From assembly GCF_943736985.1 (NCBI RefSeq), contig NZ_CALSFS010000020.1, forward strand, positions 1 through 64,000: 64,000 nt of DNA, given 5' to 3'. The notes under the pieces are model-generated. The model had not been told where the DNA came from and made no database searches. It saw only the letters and a program-made list of their open reading frames with translations. Made by a program: the position numbers and the translations under genes. Shown here in pieces: positions 44,889-54,646 of this stretch (position 1 is its first letter; each line of letters opens with the position of its first letter). This DNA is from Clostridium sp. Marseille-Q2269. Its GTDB lineage: Bacteria > Bacillota > Clostridia > Clostridiales > Clostridiaceae.

Positions 44889-45833
44889 ATGGGAATACTA
44901 CTAATAATACTTTTAGTAATTATATTAATAAGTTTTTTACTATCCATAAAAGTTGTAAATACGGGGTATGTTTCAATTGTAGAAAGGTTTGGTAAATATC
45001 ATAGAACCTTAGAACCAGGATGGCATGTAATTGTGCCTTTTGCTGATTTTGTTAGAAAAAAAGTTTCTACAAAACAACAAATTATAGATATAGATCCACA
45101 GAGTGTTATTACACAAGATAACGTAAAAATTTCTATAGATAATGTTATATTCTATAGAATAATGAACAGCAAGGATGCAGTTTACAACATTGAAGATTAT
45201 AAATCAGGTATAGTATATTCCACTATAACAAATATGAGAAATATAGTAGGTAATATGACCTTAGATGAAGTACTATCAGGTAGAGATAAAATAAACTCAA
45301 AATTACTTCAACAAATAGATGAAGTTACAGATGCTTATGGTATAAAAATTTTATCTGTAGAAATCAAAAACATAGATCCACCAAGAGAAATACAAGAAGC
45401 TATGGAAAAACAAATGAGAGCGGAAAGAGATAAGAGAGCTGCTATACTTCAAGCAGAGGGACAAAAACAATCTGACATAGCAAGAGCAGAAGGTGAAAAA
45501 CAAGCAAAAATACTACAATCAGAGGCAGAAAAGGAAGCTAATATAAGAAGAGCAGAAGGACTTAGAGAATCTCAATTATTAGAGGCAGAAGGTAAAGCTA
45601 GAGCCATAGAGCAAATAGCTAATGCAGAATCAGAAGCTATAAGAAAAGTTAACGCATCTATAATAGAATCTGGAACAAATGAAACTGTTATTGCTTTAAA
45701 ACAAGTAGATGCATTAAAAGAAATGGCTAAGAATCCGGCTAATAAATTAATATTACCAAATGAAACATTATCTTCTTTAGGTAGCATTGCTGCAATTGGT
45801 GATTTGTTAAATAAAAACAAAGAAGCTAAATAG
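44889..45833 (+). CDS. SPFH/band 7 (stomatin/QmcA-like) protein
   Basis: 314 residues: an N-terminal membrane hairpin or anchor (about 2-18), the SPFH domain (VSIVERFGKYHRTLEPGWHVIVPF, ISIDNVIFYRI) and a long Ala/Glu-rich coiled-coil (REIQEAMEKQMRAERDKRAA onward to about 265). It forms oligomeric membrane scaffolds. It is translationally coupled to the NfeD-like gene, with GAGGAGGAA over its stop. Confidence 0.92.
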   Translation: MGILLIILLVIILISFLLSIKVVNTGYVSIVERFGKYHRTLEPGWHVIVPFADFVRKKVSTKQQIIDIDPQSVITQDNVKISIDNVIFYRIMNSKDAVYNIEDYKSGIVYSTITNMRNIVGNMTLDEVLSGRDKINSKLLQQIDEVTDAYGIKILSVEIKNIDPPREIQEAMEKQMRAERDKRAAILQAEGQKQSDIARAEGEKQAKILQSEAEKEANIRRAEGLRESQLLEAEGKARAIEQIANAESEAIRKVNASIIESGTNETVIALKQVDALKEMAKNPANKLILPNETLSSLGSIAAIGDLLNKNKEAK

Positions 45834-45890
45834 AGCATATAATTATATAAAAATAATAATTACTTTGTAAAGTTATCATAAAAGAACAGG

Positions 45891-45935
45891 ATATTAATAC
45901 CCCTACCTTGAAATTATAGGTAGGGGTATTAATAT
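45891..45935. terminator. Terminator after the NfeD/SPFH operon
   Basis: A perfect 18-bp stem ATATTAATACCCCTACCT/AGGTAGGGGTATTAATAT (45891-45908 with 45918-45935). Confidence 0.9.
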
Positions 45936-46050
45936 TAGCTATGATAGGATATAAAGTTTCAAAAGGCATATTTGTTATGGTTATAATAAATCTTCATAAA
46001 TTACTAAAGATTATTTATATATTTTAATAAACCAAATAGGGGGGATTTTT

Positions 46051-47286
46051 GTGGATAAAGAATTTTTTAAAAGAAACAGAAAAAATCTAGGAAATACCAT
46101 AAAAGAGGGGATAATTATAATATTTGCAGGCAAAGCACCTTATAAGTCAGCAGATGAAACCTATCCTTTTACACCCAATAGGAATTTTTACTATTTAACA
46201 GGCATAGAAGAAGAAAAGATAATATTAGTTATCACTAAGAAAAATGATAAAATAAATGAGCATTTATATATACAAAGACCTGATCCAGTAATGGCAAGAT
46301 GGGTAGGAGAGACCGTTAGTGAAGACAGAGCTAAAAAAGTTAGTGGTATAGAAAATATAGAATATATAGATAAGTTTTTTGATGATTTTCCATCTCTTAT
46401 AAATAGAAGTGGATTTAAAAAAGTGTACTTAGATTTAGAGAGGAGAGAGTGGGAAGAAAACTTTACACCTGCTCAAATCTTTGCAAGTGAATTAAAAAAC
46501 AAATACCCTTATGTAAAAATAAAAAATATATATAAAGATATATGCCATTTAAGAGCAATAAAGAGTAAAGAAGAAATAGAATTAATAAAAAAAGCTATAG
46601 ATATAACTAAAGAAGGCATATATAACATGATGAAAAATATAAAGCCAAATATGATGGAGTATGAGGTTGAAGCATATTTTGATTTTTCATTAAAGAAAAA
46701 TGGAGTCACAGATTTTGCTTTTAAAACTATAGCTGCATCAGGAAAAAATGCAACAGTTTTGCATTATAGTAAAAACAATTGCAAAGTACAAGATAAATCT
46801 TTAATGCTTTGTGATCTAGGAGCTCAATATAAATATTATAACGGTGATATAACGAGAACTTTCCCAGCTAACGGGAAATTTACAGAGAGACAAAAGGAAG
46901 TATATGAAGCGGTTTTAAAAGCTAATAAAGCTATAATTGAAAATGCAAAGCCAGGAATAACATTTAAGGAAATGGAAGACATAACTAAAAAAATATTGAC
47001 AGAAGGGTGTAAAAAATTAGGTATATTAAAAGATGAAAAAGAATTAAGAAAATACTATTTCCACAGCTTCGGTCATTACTTAGGATTAGATACTCATGAT
47101 GTAGGAAGCTATGATTTGGAATTAAAGCCAGGCATGGTTATAACTAATGAGCCAGGTCTTTATATAGAAGAAGAGGGCATAGGCGTAAGAATAGAGGATG
47201 ATCTTTTAATAACAGAGAATGGGTGTGAAGTTTTAAGTAAGGATATAATTAAAAGTATAGAAGAAATAGAAAACTTCATGAAATAA
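46051..47286 (+). CDS. pepP: Xaa-Pro aminopeptidase (M24B)
   Basis: 411 residues. The N-terminal AMP_N domain (FKRNRKNLGNTIKEG, TPNRNFYYLTGIEE) is followed by the creatinase-fold catalytic domain with metal ligands in CDLGAQYKYYNGDITRTFP (two Asp), HSFGHYLGLDTHD (His), NEPGLY (Glu) and VRIEDDLLI (Glu). It removes N-terminal residues before proline, using Mn2+. The start is GTG after GGGGGGA. Monocistronic. Confidence 0.94.
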   Translation: MDKEFFKRNRKNLGNTIKEGIIIIFAGKAPYKSADETYPFTPNRNFYYLTGIEEEKIILVITKKNDKINEHLYIQRPDPVMARWVGETVSEDRAKKVSGIENIEYIDKFFDDFPSLINRSGFKKVYLDLERREWEENFTPAQIFASELKNKYPYVKIKNIYKDICHLRAIKSKEEIELIKKAIDITKEGIYNMMKNIKPNMMEYEVEAYFDFSLKKNGVTDFAFKTIAASGKNATVLHYSKNNCKVQDKSLMLCDLGAQYKYYNGDITRTFPANGKFTERQKEVYEAVLKANKAIIENAKPGITFKEMEDITKKILTEGCKKLGILKDEKELRKYYFHSFGHYLGLDTHDVGSYDLELKPGMVITNEPGLYIEEEGIGVRIEDDLLITENGCEVLSKDIIKSIEEIENFMK

Positions 47287-47313
47287 GTAAATTACGACGT
47301 AAAAGGTTACTAT

Positions 47314-47479
47314 CTTAAATTAAAAAAGGGATATGTGGCTTGAAAGGCAGGTCAATTTGCTAAGAAGTTCTAATTTGATTTTTTAAGATATATGGTCCAA
47401 AATATAAATAATAAATAATAAATTCTAAAGCTTTTTCCAATGCCTTTTGCACCACATATACCAATTTTTTAACTTAAAG
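47314..47479. repeat. Long imperfect inverted repeat (about 37-bp arms)
   Basis: The left arm 47314-47349 (CTTAAATTAAAAAAGGGATA and onward to AAAGGCA) is matched by the complement of 47441-47479 (TTAAGTTAAAAAATTGGTAT to AAAAGGCA) with a few gaps. The loop is about 90 bp. It lies after pepP. It could be a remnant of a small mobile element, and no ORF is inside. Confidence 0.6.
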
Positions 47480-47775
47480 GAAGATATTAAACTATTTAAA
47501 CGTAATTTTCTATGTAAGAGGAAGTACTAAAGGATGATTTTACTATTTTTGTTACGTAAAATCTACAATTATATTTTTATGATTAAAAGAAATGACTTTA
47601 AAAAAATTTTGGTTACAAAATAAATGCATAACATGTGTAATAAGTGTATCATTCATAAACTTTAACTATATTGATTCTTATGCTAAATATTTATGTGTGT
47701 TAGCAAACAAATTTTATATTTCAATTTAAAATCTTTATATGAAACTAAAAATTTATATAACATCTTTTAAAGATA
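47480..47775. other. Gene-free spacer between the inverted repeat and palindromic element B
   Basis: About 300 bp of AT-rich DNA without an ORF that has a ribosome site. I see no hairpin or promoter that can be assigned. Confidence 0.4.
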
Positions 47776-47994
47776 TTAAAACAAGAAATACTTTTAAAGA
47801 AAATAGATATCTAAAAAAATAAATAGAATACTTTATTTGTGTCCTAATATTTAAACGTGAAGTAAACAGGGCGTTTACTTAGCCCTGTCGGCACAGGACG
47901 TGGCGTTAGGGTGTTAGTTTAAATATTAGAGCACAAATATTAGTATTATCTATTTTTATAGCCACCTATTGACTAAAAGTATTTCTTGTTTTAA
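47776..47994. repeat. Palindromic intergenic element with structured core, copy B
   Basis: Outer arms TTAAAACAAGAAATACTTTTA and its complement ending at 47994, then CTAATATTTAAAC/GTTTAAATATTAG. The core holds hairpin AGTAAAC-AGGGC-GTTTACT (47861-47879), stem GCCCT/AGGGT and hairpin CGGCAC-AGGAC-GTGGCG (47889-47905). Compared with copy A, several stem positions changed on both strands together. It starts about 40 bp after the stop of the NlpC/P60 gene at 48033 (minus strand). Confidence 0.85.
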
Positions 47995-48032
47995 TTTTTT
48001 GTTATGTGGTAATTTTCTTATAAAGGGTAGTA

Positions 48033-49670
48033 TTATTTTAATATTTTATTCCAATCTTTTTCTCTTATAACACCATCTGCACCTGCAGCACTCCATATAC
48101 CAGCTTTTATTTGCCATTGACGTACTCTTTCTTTCATGTCATTATCATAAACACCGTTTTTAGGACTGCCAATCCACCATTGTAAAAATCTTGTAGCATA
48201 TTTAAGATTTGTATTTACTGATACTGAAGGTTTATGAACAATCTGATTTAATGCATCCACAACTGAAGCATCTAAAGTATCATTAACTGGTAATCCCATA
48301 GTACTTTTAAAGTTTTTTATAGCATCTTTTGTTTTTCCATCTGTAATTCCTGTTGCTGGTCCAGAATAAAAACTACATCTTGCTAAGTCTCTTTGAACTG
48401 ATGCAACAAAATCTTTTGTATAGCCACTTTGATCTACTTCTCTTAGAATTTTACCCCAATCTTTTTCTCTTATAACACCATCTGCACCTGCAGCGCTCCA
48501 TATACCAGCTTTTATTTGCCATTGACGTACTCTTTCTTTCATGTCATTATCATAAACACCGTTTTTAGGACTGCCAATCCACCATTGTAAAAATCTTGTA
48601 GCATATTTAAGATTTGTATTTACTGATACTGAAGGTTTATGAACAATCTGATTTAATGCATCCACAACTGAAGCATCTAAAGTATCATTAACTGGTAATC
48701 CCATAGTACTTTTAAAGTTTTTTATAGCATCTTTTGTTTTTCCATCTGTAATTCCTGTTGCTGGTCCAGAATAAAAACTACATCTTGCTAAGTCTCTTTG
48801 AACTGATGCAACAAAATCTTTTGTATAGCCACTTTGATCTACTTCTCTTAGAATTTTACCCCAATCTTTTTCTCTTATAACACCATCTGCACCTGCAGCG
48901 CTCCATATACCAGCTTTTACTTGCCATTGACGCACTCTTTCTTTCATGTTATTATCATAAACACCGTTTTTAGGACCGCCAATCCACCATTGTAAAAACC
49001 TTGTAGCATATTTAAGGTTTGTATTTACTGATACTGAAGGTTTATGAACAATCTGATTTAATGCATCCACAACTGAAGCATCTAAAGTATCATTAACTGG
49101 TAATCCCATAGTGCTTCTAAAGTTTTTTATGGCATCTTTTGTTTTTCCATCTATAATTCCTGTTGCTGGTCCAATGTAAACACTGCATCTTGCTAGATCC
49201 CTTTGAACTGATGCAATAAAATCTTTTGTATAATTATTTGAAGCTATTCCAGGTATTCTTCTTCCAGCATAAAAGTCGTACACATCAGAAATTTTTAAAA
49301 CATCACCAGTTTGTGGGGAATGGATCATTTTTCCACCACCTATATATATACCTACATGATGTGTACTAGGAAATACTAAGTCTCCTGGTTGTAATTGACT
49401 CTGTGATACTGGAGTACCTACTCCAATTTGACCATATGTATCTCTTGGTAATTCTATACCTGCTACATTTCTATATACATATTGAACAAACCCTGAACAG
49501 TCAAATCCACTTGGGGTTGTGCCTCCCCACTTATATGGAATTCCCTGAAATTGTTTAGCATAGTTTATTATGTCTTGTCCTGTTGCTGCGGCTTTTGCAT
49601 TATTTATATTTAACGCTAAAATCATAAAAGCAGCTAAAAAAATACTTAATATAGTTGTCCTTTTTTTCAT
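48033..49670 (-). CDS. Secreted NlpC/P60 endopeptidase with three peptidoglycan-binding-like repeats
   Basis: 545 residues: signal peptide (ILSIFLAAFMILALNINNAKA), then an NlpC/P60 domain (GFDCSGFVQYVYRN, HHVGIYIGG, MIHSP) very similar to the C-terminal domain of the 3866-6268 protein, then three repeats of about 135 residues. Each repeat contains YTKDF-ASVQRDLARC, ATGI-DGKTKDAIKNF and RFLQWWIG-PKNGVYDN, which look like paired peptidoglycan-binding units (PG_binding_1-like). It is probably a wall hydrolase that cuts gamma-D-Glu-diaminopimelate links. Confidence 0.92.
   Translation of the reverse strand: MKKRTTILSIFLAAFMILALNINNAKAAATGQDIINYAKQFQGIPYKWGGTTPSGFDCSGFVQYVYRNVAGIELPRDTYGQIGVGTPVSQSQLQPGDLVFPSTHHVGIYIGGGKMIHSPQTGDVLKISDVYDFYAGRRIPGIASNNYTKDFIASVQRDLARCSVYIGPATGIIDGKTKDAIKNFRSTMGLPVNDTLDASVVDALNQIVHKPSVSVNTNLKYATRFLQWWIGGPKNGVYDNNMKERVRQWQVKAGIWSAAGADGVIREKDWGKILREVDQSGYTKDFVASVQRDLARCSFYSGPATGITDGKTKDAIKNFKSTMGLPVNDTLDASVVDALNQIVHKPSVSVNTNLKYATRFLQWWIGSPKNGVYDNDMKERVRQWQIKAGIWSAAGADGVIREKDWGKILREVDQSGYTKDFVASVQRDLARCSFYSGPATGITDGKTKDAIKNFKSTMGLPVNDTLDASVVDALNQIVHKPSVSVNTNLKYATRFLQWWIGSPKNGVYDNDMKERVRQWQIKAGIWSAAGADGVIREKDWNKILK
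48036..49245 (-). repeat. 405-bp tandem repeats inside the NlpC/P60 gene
   Basis: TAGCCACTTTGATCT occurs at 48421 and 48826, exactly 405 bp apart. The two C-terminal repeat units are nearly identical at DNA level, while the first (48830-49240) has several substitutions. This implies recent duplication or homogenisation. Confidence 0.9.
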
Positions 49671-50019
49671 TTTGATTTTTCTCCCTATTTATAATTGTTT
49701 TATAAAATATAATATTTCTACATAATTCCTTAAATTCCTCTTTTTATTATAATTTTAAATTTGTATATGACAACTATATTCTAACAAGGGTTGATGATAT
49801 TTTTAATAAATAACCATATATTGTAAAAAAGTATTTTCTATATGTATCCATTGGCAATTCTATACATGTAGGATATATATTGAATAAATCATGAAAAGTA
49901 AAAGAATGATAACTCTGTTATTCTTAAGATGTATTGATGTCTATATATGTTTTCTGCATAATTTACTACATTTCATGTTGATACTAATGAGTTAGAGGTA
50001 CATATATTTAATAAAAAGA
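49671..50019. other. Upstream region of the NlpC/P60 gene
   Basis: 349 bp, AT-rich. It must hold the minus-strand promoter. No convincing ORF, hairpin or riboswitch was seen. Confidence 0.4.
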
Positions 50020-50452
50020 TCATAAATATATCCAATATCTTTGGGTAACCCTTCCTCCTTCTAAGATTTCATTTTCAAGTATACCACCATTGTGAATTAT
50101 AGTTTTTGCTGATGGAATATTTTCTTTATTGCAAGTAATGAGGACTTTTTTCATGTTCATATCTCTACATTTTTCTAAAGCTAGGCGGAGTATTTCTTTT
50201 GCATAACCTTTTCTTCTTTCGGATTTTCTTACACTATATCCAATGTGTCCACCAAAGTTATATAAAAAGTCATTTATCTCATGACGTATATCTATCATAC
50301 CAATTACTTTATTATCATGAAGTCTTACGGATAAATATGTGGAAGATAGTACCTAACCTTTTTTTACAGTTTCTTTTTTGGAAGTATTAATTATACTAGA
50401 CAGCCACTCATCGAAGCTTGTATATTTTTGACTACTAGATTCTAATACAAAA
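50020..50452 (-). pseudogene. GNAT acetyltransferase remnant
   Basis: The downstream 92 codons (IGMIDIRHEINDFLYNFGGH, GYSVRKSERRKGYAKEILRL, SAKTIIHNGGILENE) are a typical GNAT acetyl-CoA-binding domain. Upstream in the same frame lies SFDEWLSSIINTSKKETVKKG, then a TAG stop, then VLSSTYLSVRLHDNKVIG. Further up a TAA precedes and no start codon with a ribosome site exists. The gene is therefore broken by an in-frame stop and has lost its N-terminus. Confidence 0.85.
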
Positions 50453-50518
50453 ATAGATTATAATATTAATTATTAGTAAATAATATATATGAATAACTTA
50501 TAAGGAGAAAAGATAATA

Positions 50519-50731
50519 ATGAATAATAATGCAAATGAACAAATAATGGATAAATTAAAGAAAGTGTGTATATGTAGAAATATAAATAGATTAACTATAA
50601 AAAATGCTATAAAAGCAGGAGCTAAAACTGTAGAAGAAGTTAGAAAAGCCACTGGTGCAGGTACTGGGGCTTGCAAGGGGACAAGATGCACATACACTAT
50701 AGAAAAATTACTAGAAGAATATTCAAAATAA
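50519..50731 (+). CDS. BFD-like [2Fe-2S]-binding protein
   Basis: 70 residues with the bacterioferritin-associated ferredoxin (BFD) fold. Four cysteines C17, C19 (VCICRNIN), C52 and C57 (ACKGTRC) have the C-x-C...C-x4-C spacing of that domain. It probably carries a [2Fe-2S] cluster for electron transfer or iron mobilisation. No ferritin or nitrite reductase lies next to it. AAGGAGA precedes the ATG. Confidence 0.9.
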   Translation: MNNNANEQIMDKLKKVCICRNINRLTIKNAIKAGAKTVEEVRKATGAGTGACKGTRCTYTIEKLLEEYSK

Positions 50732-50797
50732 TATCTAATACAAAGTATTTTGATTTATAAAGATGAAAGTACTATAAAAATTTAAAATTAATAATAG

Positions 50798-50843
50798 GCA
50801 CTATCATAAATTATTTATTTCAGTAGTTTAGGATAGTGCTATT
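50798..50843. terminator. Terminator after the BFD-like gene
   Basis: GCACTATC/GATAGTGC (50798-50805 with 50832-50839), then TATTATTATT. The loop is long (26 nt). Confidence 0.6.
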
Positions 50844-51030
50844 ATTATTCTATAATATAGTAAGAATTAAATTTATGTAAGTTAGTCTATTATGCTAGCT
50901 AAGTTATATTTTAGATATAGGTATTATGATCTCAAATTACAAGTTGGGACCCTAATAAGAGTAATAGTTTTTTTATCTATGAAATATATTTAATAATTAA
51001 TAGTATATACAATTTAAAAGATAGTATATG

Positions 51031-51059
51031 TTGACCTTTGGTTCAATATGGAATAAAAT
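51031..51059 (+). promoter_or_regulatory. Promoter of the 51091 hydrolase gene
   Basis: TTGACC (51031-51036), 17-bp spacer, TAAAAT (51054-51059), about 32 bp before the ATG. The rest of the gap (50844-51030) shows nothing else. Confidence 0.6.
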
Positions 51060-51090
51060 GTGGACATATTAAACATGGTAGGAGGACAAT

Positions 51091-51999
51091 ATGAATTTGG
51101 CATTATTGATTTTTTTAGTACTAATATTAGCTGCAATTTTTGTGGTATCTTGGAGATTAACTAATATAGTTATATATCCAACAGTCAGAAATCCACAACA
51201 TACTTATGAAAAAGAAATAGAGCAGGGTGGATTTATAGAGGAAGAATTTAATAAATTAGAAAGAGAAGAAATTACTATAAAATCTCCCTTTGGTTATTAT
51301 TTAAAGGGAATGTATTTCCCAGGAAAAAGCTCGAATAAAACTGTAATAATATGTCATGGGATAAAATGTAATTTATATAATTCCGTAAAATATATGAAAA
51401 TATTTATGGATAAAGGGTTTAATGGAGTAATATATGATCATAGAAATCATGGAAACAGTGGTGGTGAAAATACTACTTTTGGATACTATGAAAAACAGGA
51501 TCTAAAAGCTGTTTCTGATTGGGTGTTTCAAAGAAATGGTGATGATTCTATAGTTGGAATTCATGGAGAATCTATGGGTGCAGGGACTATACTTCAAAAT
51601 TCAGCTATGGATAAAAGAATAGCTTTTTATGTGGCAGATTGCCCTTATTCCAGTATGAAAGGTATATTGCAGTTTAGATTAAAGGAAGATTATAAGTTGC
51701 CAAGCTTTCCATTTATACCTGTAGCCAGTCTTATAAGTAAATTAAGAGTAGGATTATTTTTCTCACAGGTATGTCCTATAAAGAATATAGAAAATGTAGA
51801 AACACCAATACTTTTTATACATGGTATGGAGGACGAATATATACCAAAGGAAATGAGTATAGATATGTATATAAATAAAAAGAGAGGTATAAAGGATTTG
51901 TATATAGCTCCTAATGCAGATCATGCCGAATCATATATAAAAAATAAAAAACAATACAAAGAGCATATATATAAGTTCTTAGAAAAGATAGGTCTGTAG
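51091..51999 (+). CDS. Membrane-anchored alpha/beta hydrolase
   Basis: 302 residues. An N-terminal membrane helix (about 3-21) is followed by an alpha/beta hydrolase with catalytic S161 (HGESMGAG), D248 (HGMEDEYIP) and H278 (NADHAES), plus CHGIKCN and YDHRNHGNSGG. It belongs to the peptidase S9/DUF-type acyl-ester hydrolase group common in Bacillota. The substrate is unknown. GGAGGAC precedes the ATG. Confidence 0.88.
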   Translation: MNLALLIFLVLILAAIFVVSWRLTNIVIYPTVRNPQHTYEKEIEQGGFIEEEFNKLEREEITIKSPFGYYLKGMYFPGKSSNKTVIICHGIKCNLYNSVKYMKIFMDKGFNGVIYDHRNHGNSGGENTTFGYYEKQDLKAVSDWVFQRNGDDSIVGIHGESMGAGTILQNSAMDKRIAFYVADCPYSSMKGILQFRLKEDYKLPSFPFIPVASLISKLRVGLFFSQVCPIKNIENVETPILFIHGMEDEYIPKEMSIDMYINKKRGIKDLYIAPNADHAESYIKNKKQYKEHIYKFLEKIGL

Positions 52000-52072
52000 T
52001 TAAGAATGCATTATTGTATAAATAATTTAAAAATTTCCATACAACAGTTAAAAAGAATAAACTTATAGTAGA

Positions 52073-52130
52073 AGATTTAATTTTAATATTATTTTTATGT
52101 TGCAAGTATTAAAATTGAATCTACTTTATT
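52073..52130 (+). terminator. Terminator after the 51091 gene
   Basis: A 16-bp stem with one G-T pair (AGATTTAATTTTAATA at 52073-52088 with 52107-52122), then ACTTTATTTTTT. Confidence 0.75.
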
Positions 52131-52298
52131 TTTTGAGGTACTATAATTATTAAAATCAATATAAAATATCGGAATATACAGATAATTTTTAAAATTAAAA
52201 ATTGTATAGGGGAATTTCGACATAAACAGCGCTATAAGAAGTTTGATTAATGTTTATCAAAATGATATGATTTACTTAAATTGGGAGGAGGAATATTG

Positions 52299-52808
52299 AT
52301 GAATGGAAATTTGTATATTAACAAGTTAGAAGACTCCTATAAAACCCATTTTAAAATAAAAAAAGATACTTATTTTTTAGAAAATCATTTAGATATATTA
52401 GCTCATTGTAAATTGGTTAATGTTCGAACTATGTTAACAGAAAACGATATTATAGATAGCTTTGAAACCAATGAGTTTTGTTTTGTAAAACACTTAGATA
52501 ACATTTCAGAAGAAACACTCCAAAAGCACATAAATATGCTTATAGAAGGGGAAAAACTTTGTGTAACACCTCATAAAGATCATAAGAGTTCGTATTTAAC
52601 AGGAATATTAATAAGTGAAAATTCCGTTGAAGATAATATAAAAAAATATGTTAAAAAGTTTAAATTTGCAAAAGCCTATAAATTTTATTGGTTTGGATGG
52701 TGTGATATAAGACTAATTTTAATAGATTTAAAGAATCAAGAGGTTATAACAAATAAAGCTGGTAAATTTGTTAAAAAAGTGTATGAAAAGCACTTTAATA
52801 ATAATTAG
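52299..52808 (+). CDS. Hypothetical protein co-transcribed with cstA
   Basis: 169 residues from ATG 52299, 7 nt after GGGAGGAGG; an upstream TTG at 52281 overlaps that site. Soluble, mixed alpha/beta, no signal peptide. Features are CFVKHLDNISEETLQKHINM and KAYKFYWFGWCDIRLILIDL. Not recognised. It ends 11 bp before cstA and so is likely in the same transcript, possibly a regulator or partner of the transporter. Confidence 0.7.
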   Translation: MNGNLYINKLEDSYKTHFKIKKDTYFLENHLDILAHCKLVNVRTMLTENDIIDSFETNEFCFVKHLDNISEETLQKHINMLIEGEKLCVTPHKDHKSSYLTGILISENSVEDNIKKYVKKFKFAKAYKFYWFGWCDIRLILIDLKNQEVITNKAGKFVKKVYEKHFNNN

Positions 52809-52819
52809 GAGGGTTTTAT

Positions 52820-54463
52820 ATGAATTCAGTAGTGTTACTTTTGAGTGGTATTATTCTATTTTTGATTGCTTATTTAACTTATGGTAGATGGCTTGCTAAA
52901 CACTGGGGAATAGATATAAGCAAAAAGACTCCAGCTCACACTAAATTTGATAATGTAGACTATTGTCCAGCAGATGCTAAAATTTTATTGGGTCACCATT
53001 TTTCATCTATTGCAGGGGCGGGCCCTATAGCTGGACCTATACAAGCCGCTATATTTGGATGGGTGCCTGTAATGTTATGGATTGTTATAGGAAGTATTTT
53101 TATCGGTGGAGTTCATGATTTTGGTTCTTTGTTTGCATCTATAAGACATGGAGGTAACTCCATAGGTGAGATAATTCGTGTTAATATAGGTGAAAAAGGT
53201 AAAAATCTATTTAATATTTTTGCTTGGGTTACATTAGTTTTGGTTGTAGCGGCCTTTACAGATATTTGTGCTTCTACTTTTGCATATAATCCACAAGCAC
53301 CAGAACTTTTAACAGGAGCACGTTCTGGAACAGCATCAATTCTATTTATATTCTTAGCTATGGGATTTGGATTCTTTGTTTATAGAAAAAATGCTCCCAT
53401 TGCATTATCTACAATAGTTGGAGTTGCTCTACTGTTTTTCTGCATATATATAGGATATAAATTCCCAGTATTAAAATTAAGTAAATTACAATGGCAAATA
53501 ATACTTTTAATATATATTACAGCTGCATCTACTATGCCAGTTTGGTTACTTCTTCAACCAAGAGACTATCTTTGCTCTTTCTTGTTATATGCTATGCTTT
53601 TAGGGGCTTTTTTAGGTATATTAATTCTTCATCCAACAATGCAATTAGCACCAACTACTTCTTTTAGTGTAGATGGTAAAACATTATTCCCATTCTTATT
53701 TGTAACGGTAGCCTGTGGAGCAGTTTCAGGATTCCATTCTCTAGTAAGTTCAGGAACATCTTCAAAACAGTTAAATAGTGAAAAAGATACTCAACTTATA
53801 GGTTATGGTTCTATGTTAATAGAAGGTGTTGTAGCTATTATAGCTTTAATTGCTGTGGGATACGTTGCCAAAGCAAAAGGAACACCAGCAGAAATTTTTG
53901 CTAATGGCTGTGCAAACTTTATGAATTCTTTTGGAATACCATTAGCTATAGGTAAAGTATTTGTAACATTATCTTTTTCTGCTTTTGCTTTAACAAGTTT
54001 GGATACAGCTACAAGAATAGGAAGATATATATTCCAAGAATTTTTCCAAGGATTTAGTGAAAAACAGGGAGAAAAGAAATCAATTTTTACTAATATGTAT
54101 GTATCTACTCTAATAACAGTAGCTTGTGCATTAGGTTTAATATTATATGGATATGAGAAAATATGGCCTATATTTGGTTCAGCAAATCAACTTTTAGCTG
54201 CATTAGCATTATTGTCATTAACAGCGTGGCTTGCAAGAAGGGGAAAGAGAACAGTAATGATAATAATACCAATGATATTCATGTTTGCAGTAACATTGTC
54301 AGCATTATTTTTAATAATAAAATCATATTTATTTGGAGCAAAACCAAATTATATATTAGGAATAATGGCTATAATATTATTAGTATTGGCTGTAGTACTT
54401 GCAGTAGAGGCATATAATACTTTGGCTAAAAACAAGAAGACTAATACAAATGTAGGAGCTTAA
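52820..54463 (+). CDS. cstA: CstA-family carbon starvation protein / pyruvate-type transporter
   Basis: 547 residues with about 14 membrane helices. Family signatures: the opening YLTYGRWLAKHWGID, DYCPADAKILLGHHFSSIAG and FVTVACGAVSGFHSLVSSGT. E. coli CstA and BtsT are pyruvate/H+ symporters and CstA also affects peptide uptake, so uptake of pyruvate or a related small acid is likely. AGGAGGG precedes the ATG. No LytST-type regulator is adjacent. Confidence 0.92.
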   Translation: MNSVVLLLSGIILFLIAYLTYGRWLAKHWGIDISKKTPAHTKFDNVDYCPADAKILLGHHFSSIAGAGPIAGPIQAAIFGWVPVMLWIVIGSIFIGGVHDFGSLFASIRHGGNSIGEIIRVNIGEKGKNLFNIFAWVTLVLVVAAFTDICASTFAYNPQAPELLTGARSGTASILFIFLAMGFGFFVYRKNAPIALSTIVGVALLFFCIYIGYKFPVLKLSKLQWQIILLIYITAASTMPVWLLLQPRDYLCSFLLYAMLLGAFLGILILHPTMQLAPTTSFSVDGKTLFPFLFVTVACGAVSGFHSLVSSGTSSKQLNSEKDTQLIGYGSMLIEGVVAIIALIAVGYVAKAKGTPAEIFANGCANFMNSFGIPLAIGKVFVTLSFSAFALTSLDTATRIGRYIFQEFFQGFSEKQGEKKSIFTNMYVSTLITVACALGLILYGYEKIWPIFGSANQLLAALALLSLTAWLARRGKRTVMIIIPMIFMFAVTLSALFLIIKSYLFGAKPNYILGIMAIILLVLAVVLAVEAYNTLAKNKKTNTNVGA

Positions 54464-54646
54464 TAAATATATAATTATGTTTGTAAGTGATGTTTAATTA
54501 ATAGTGACTTTGGTCATAAAGTTTATTACATTAAGTACTAACATATAATCTGTTTTTCCTATATAATTATATTAACAATCAACTGATATATTGTAATTTA
54601 TAAATTTTATAAGTTGATTATAAATTGTTAAATGGAGGAATAGATA

